Positions 13,581-13,840 of a stretch of DNA of 13,840 nucleotides are shown here, one piece after another (within the stretch, counting starts at the first letter, position 1; each line of letters opens with the position of its first letter). The stretch is from CAYJLW01 sp964370965. GTDB taxonomy: Bacteria > Actinomycetota > Acidimicrobiia > UBA2766. The notes under the pieces were generated by a model, which was not told the origin of the DNA, searched no databases, and saw nothing but the letters and a program-made list of their open reading frames with translations. Made by a program: the position numbers and the translations under genes. Location: NCBI GenBank assembly GCA_964370965.1, contig CAYJLW010000094.1:1-13840 (forward strand), written 5' to 3'.

Positions 13581-13588
13581 ACATCGGC
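13581..13588 (-). promoter_or_regulatory. Possible -10 element (GCCGATGT) upstream of the M15 peptidase gene
   Basis: GCCGATGT ends 7 bases before the ATG at 13573, the same geometry as at fliL (8 bases). The -35 region at 11-base spacing (CAGGGTGG) is a poor match. If real, the transcript would be leaderless and would start at 13573, which also argues against the GTG start at 13603. Confidence 0.28.
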
Positions 13589-13697
13589 ACGAACCGGCCC
13601 CACCCTGAGCCCCGCGTGCGGTCAGAGCCGGGCCTGTGGTGACAGTGACCTACTCGCAAGGCCGGGCTCCGCTGTCTGCTCCGCATCTGGCGGTGCT

Positions 13698-13737
13698 CCG
13701 GGTGCCGGCGGGGACCCCCCACCCCGCCGGCGCCCGG
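13698..13737. terminator. 16-bp stem hairpin in the gap right of the peptidase gene
   Basis: CCGGGTGCCGGCGGGG (13698-13713) and CCCCGCCGGCGCCCGG (13722-13737) form a 16-bp stem with one T-G pair around the loop ACCCCCCA. It lies in the 244-base non-coding stretch 13574-13817. It may be a terminator for the gene to the right or part of a structured RNA; there is no T-run. A further imperfect inverted repeat lies at 13625-13635 / 13659-13669 (11 bases, one mismatch). Confidence 0.5.
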
Positions 13738-13785
13738 CCGCAACGGCGTCCGACCCGGCAAGCGGTCGCGTCCGGAAGGGGGAGT

Positions 13786-13812
13786 TCGAGGGGGGACGAA
13801 GTCCCCCTTCGA
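13786..13812. terminator. 12-bp stem hairpin next to the right-edge gene end
   Basis: TCGAGGGGGGAC (13786-13797) and GTCCCCCTTCGA (13801-13812) pair over 12 positions with one G-T, closed by the loop GAA. It begins a few bases after a possible minus-strand stop codon (13818-13820), the place expected for a terminator of the gene entering from the right. Confidence 0.55.
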
Positions 13813-13817
13813 TCAGC

Positions 13818-13840
13818 TCAGTCGGCGATGCGGAGGGCGA
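13818..13840 (-). CDS. Possible 3' end of a gene entering from the right edge
   Basis: On the minus strand the last bases read in one frame as ALRIAD followed by TGA (stop at 13818-13820), directly before a strong hairpin. Only about six codons are visible, so neither product nor even coding status can be established. The position of the hairpin is the main argument for a gene end here. Confidence 0.2.

Noticed and set aside
13534..13761. 75-codon minus-strand frame at the right side
   Set aside because: Its product is Arg/Gly/Pro-rich without motif, it overlaps the peptidase start and the 16-bp hairpin, and it has no ribosome-binding site.

Overview
The window is a motility and chemotaxis locus from a high-GC bacterium. 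Coding strands look roughly two-thirds or more G+C and GTG starts are used. The gene content (fliL, fliW-csrA, a cheA-cheW-mcp-mcp-cheY-cheB-cheR-cheX run, and a large secreted propeller/PKD protein) together with this base composition suggests a flagellated actinobacterium. That placement, for example in Acidimicrobiia or a relative, is an inference from composition and gene style, not a search result.

Layout: apart from one gene, everything is on the minus strand. Reading in the minus direction from the right end: a fragment of what may be the 3' end of an unseen gene (13818-13840); a structured non-coding gap with strong hairpins; an M15-type peptidase whose N-terminus resembles flagellum-associated wall hydrolases; fliW and csrA as a short operon ending in a long hairpin; then fliL, which has a flagellar-sigma-like promoter placed so close to its ATG that the transcript would be nearly leaderless. 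A plus-strand gene (9438-11441) follows, convergent to fliL and divergent from cheA. It encodes a secreted protein with seven exact 58-residue propeller repeats, a PKD domain and an unassigned C-terminal domain. Left of it the chemotaxis run occupies 111-9151. A 52-bp perfect tandem repeat fills the left edge (1-104). No stretch longer than 300 bases lacks a gene; the longest is the 286-base cheA/propeller divergent region.

How the genes fit together: two transmembrane MCPs signal through CheW to CheA, a kinase with two CheW-like domains and no visible P2. CheA phosphorylates CheY and CheB. CheR and CheB set MCP methylation, and CheX probably dephosphorylates CheY-P. FliL supports the flagellar stator. 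FliW and CsrA form the known partner switch that ties flagellin synthesis to export. The M15 peptidase may open peptidoglycan for the flagellar rod. The propeller protein is not an evident part of this pathway.

Most notable: (i) the two MCP genes share 509 consecutive identical bases, implying recent duplication or gene conversion; (ii) the propeller gene has indel-free 174-bp periodicity across seven blades; (iii) GCCGAT-type promoter elements precede fliL, fliW and the peptidase gene; (iv) the 52-bp repeat shares an element with the fliL upstream region. I found no clear novel defence, mobile or RNA system. The candidates worth following are the propeller protein, the peptidase and the non-coding structures around the fliW-csrA area.
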